5,092 nt of DNA. It comes from Cyanobacteria bacterium UBA11370 (lineage in GTDB: Bacteria; Cyanobacteriota; Cyanobacteriia; Cyanobacteriales; Coleofasciculaceae). The notes below the pieces were generated by a model. That model searched no databases. It was given only the letters and a program-made list of their open reading frames with translations, and was not told the DNA's origin. The translations under genes and the position numbers were made by a program. The number at the start of each line of letters is the position of its first letter. The stretch's first letter is position 1. This document shows, piece after piece, positions 5,090 through 5,092 of this stretch. The stretch is from assembly GCA_003486645.1 (NCBI GenBank), contig DNGI01000434.1, forward strand, positions 1 to 5,092, in the 5' to 3' direction.

Positions 5090-5092
5090 TTG
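5075..5092. repeat. Inverted copy of the left-end heptamer, overlapping the hydrolase stop codon
   Basis: These 18 bases match a GTTGGTT tandem array (the reverse complement of the AACCAAC unit at 25-73) at 17 of 18 positions. The only mismatch is A for G at 5088. The array runs into the window edge, so its full length is unknown. It encodes the last four residues of the hydrolase and supplies its stop codon. Confidence 0.75.

Overview
The window is cyanobacterial chromosome. Eight perfect copies of the palindrome GCGATCGC (HIP1) occur in 5.1 kb, which is a typical cyanobacterial signature. The gene boundaries also carry short period-7 tandem repeats of several different units, another habit of filamentous cyanobacteria. 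I cannot name a genus.

Layout from left to right: a seven-copy AACCAAC heptamer array (25-73); a small minus-strand gene for a 64-residue conserved-looking protein of unknown function (119-313); a divergent intergenic region with candidate regulatory repeats (314-610); a plus-strand gene for a 172-residue protein with an N-terminal membrane anchor and no recognised function (611-1129), followed by a likely hairpin terminator (1165-1187); a gene-free, repeat-bearing stretch (1130-1449); a large plus-strand gene for a PAS-PAS-PAS-PAS-GGDEF-EAL cyclic-di-GMP signalling protein (1450-4425); and, 73 bases later on the same strand, an alpha/beta hydrolase resembling the ABHD14 family (4499-5089), whose last codons lie in an inverted copy of the same heptamer family seen at the left end.

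The GGDEF-EAL protein keeps every signature residue I can check in both catalytic domains, plus an RxxD product-inhibition site. It could therefore make c-di-GMP, degrade it, or switch between the two under control of its four PAS sensors. The hydrolase may be co-transcribed with it, since I see no terminator between them, but nothing in the sequence ties the two functions together. The 64- and 172-residue genes diverge and look like independent units.

I found no mobile element, CRISPR array, RNA gene or defence cassette. The most notable points are the stop codon of the hydrolase, which is the single mismatch within a heptamer array; five different heptamer units in one small window; and an ABHD14-like SxSxS nucleophile motif in a bacterial protein.
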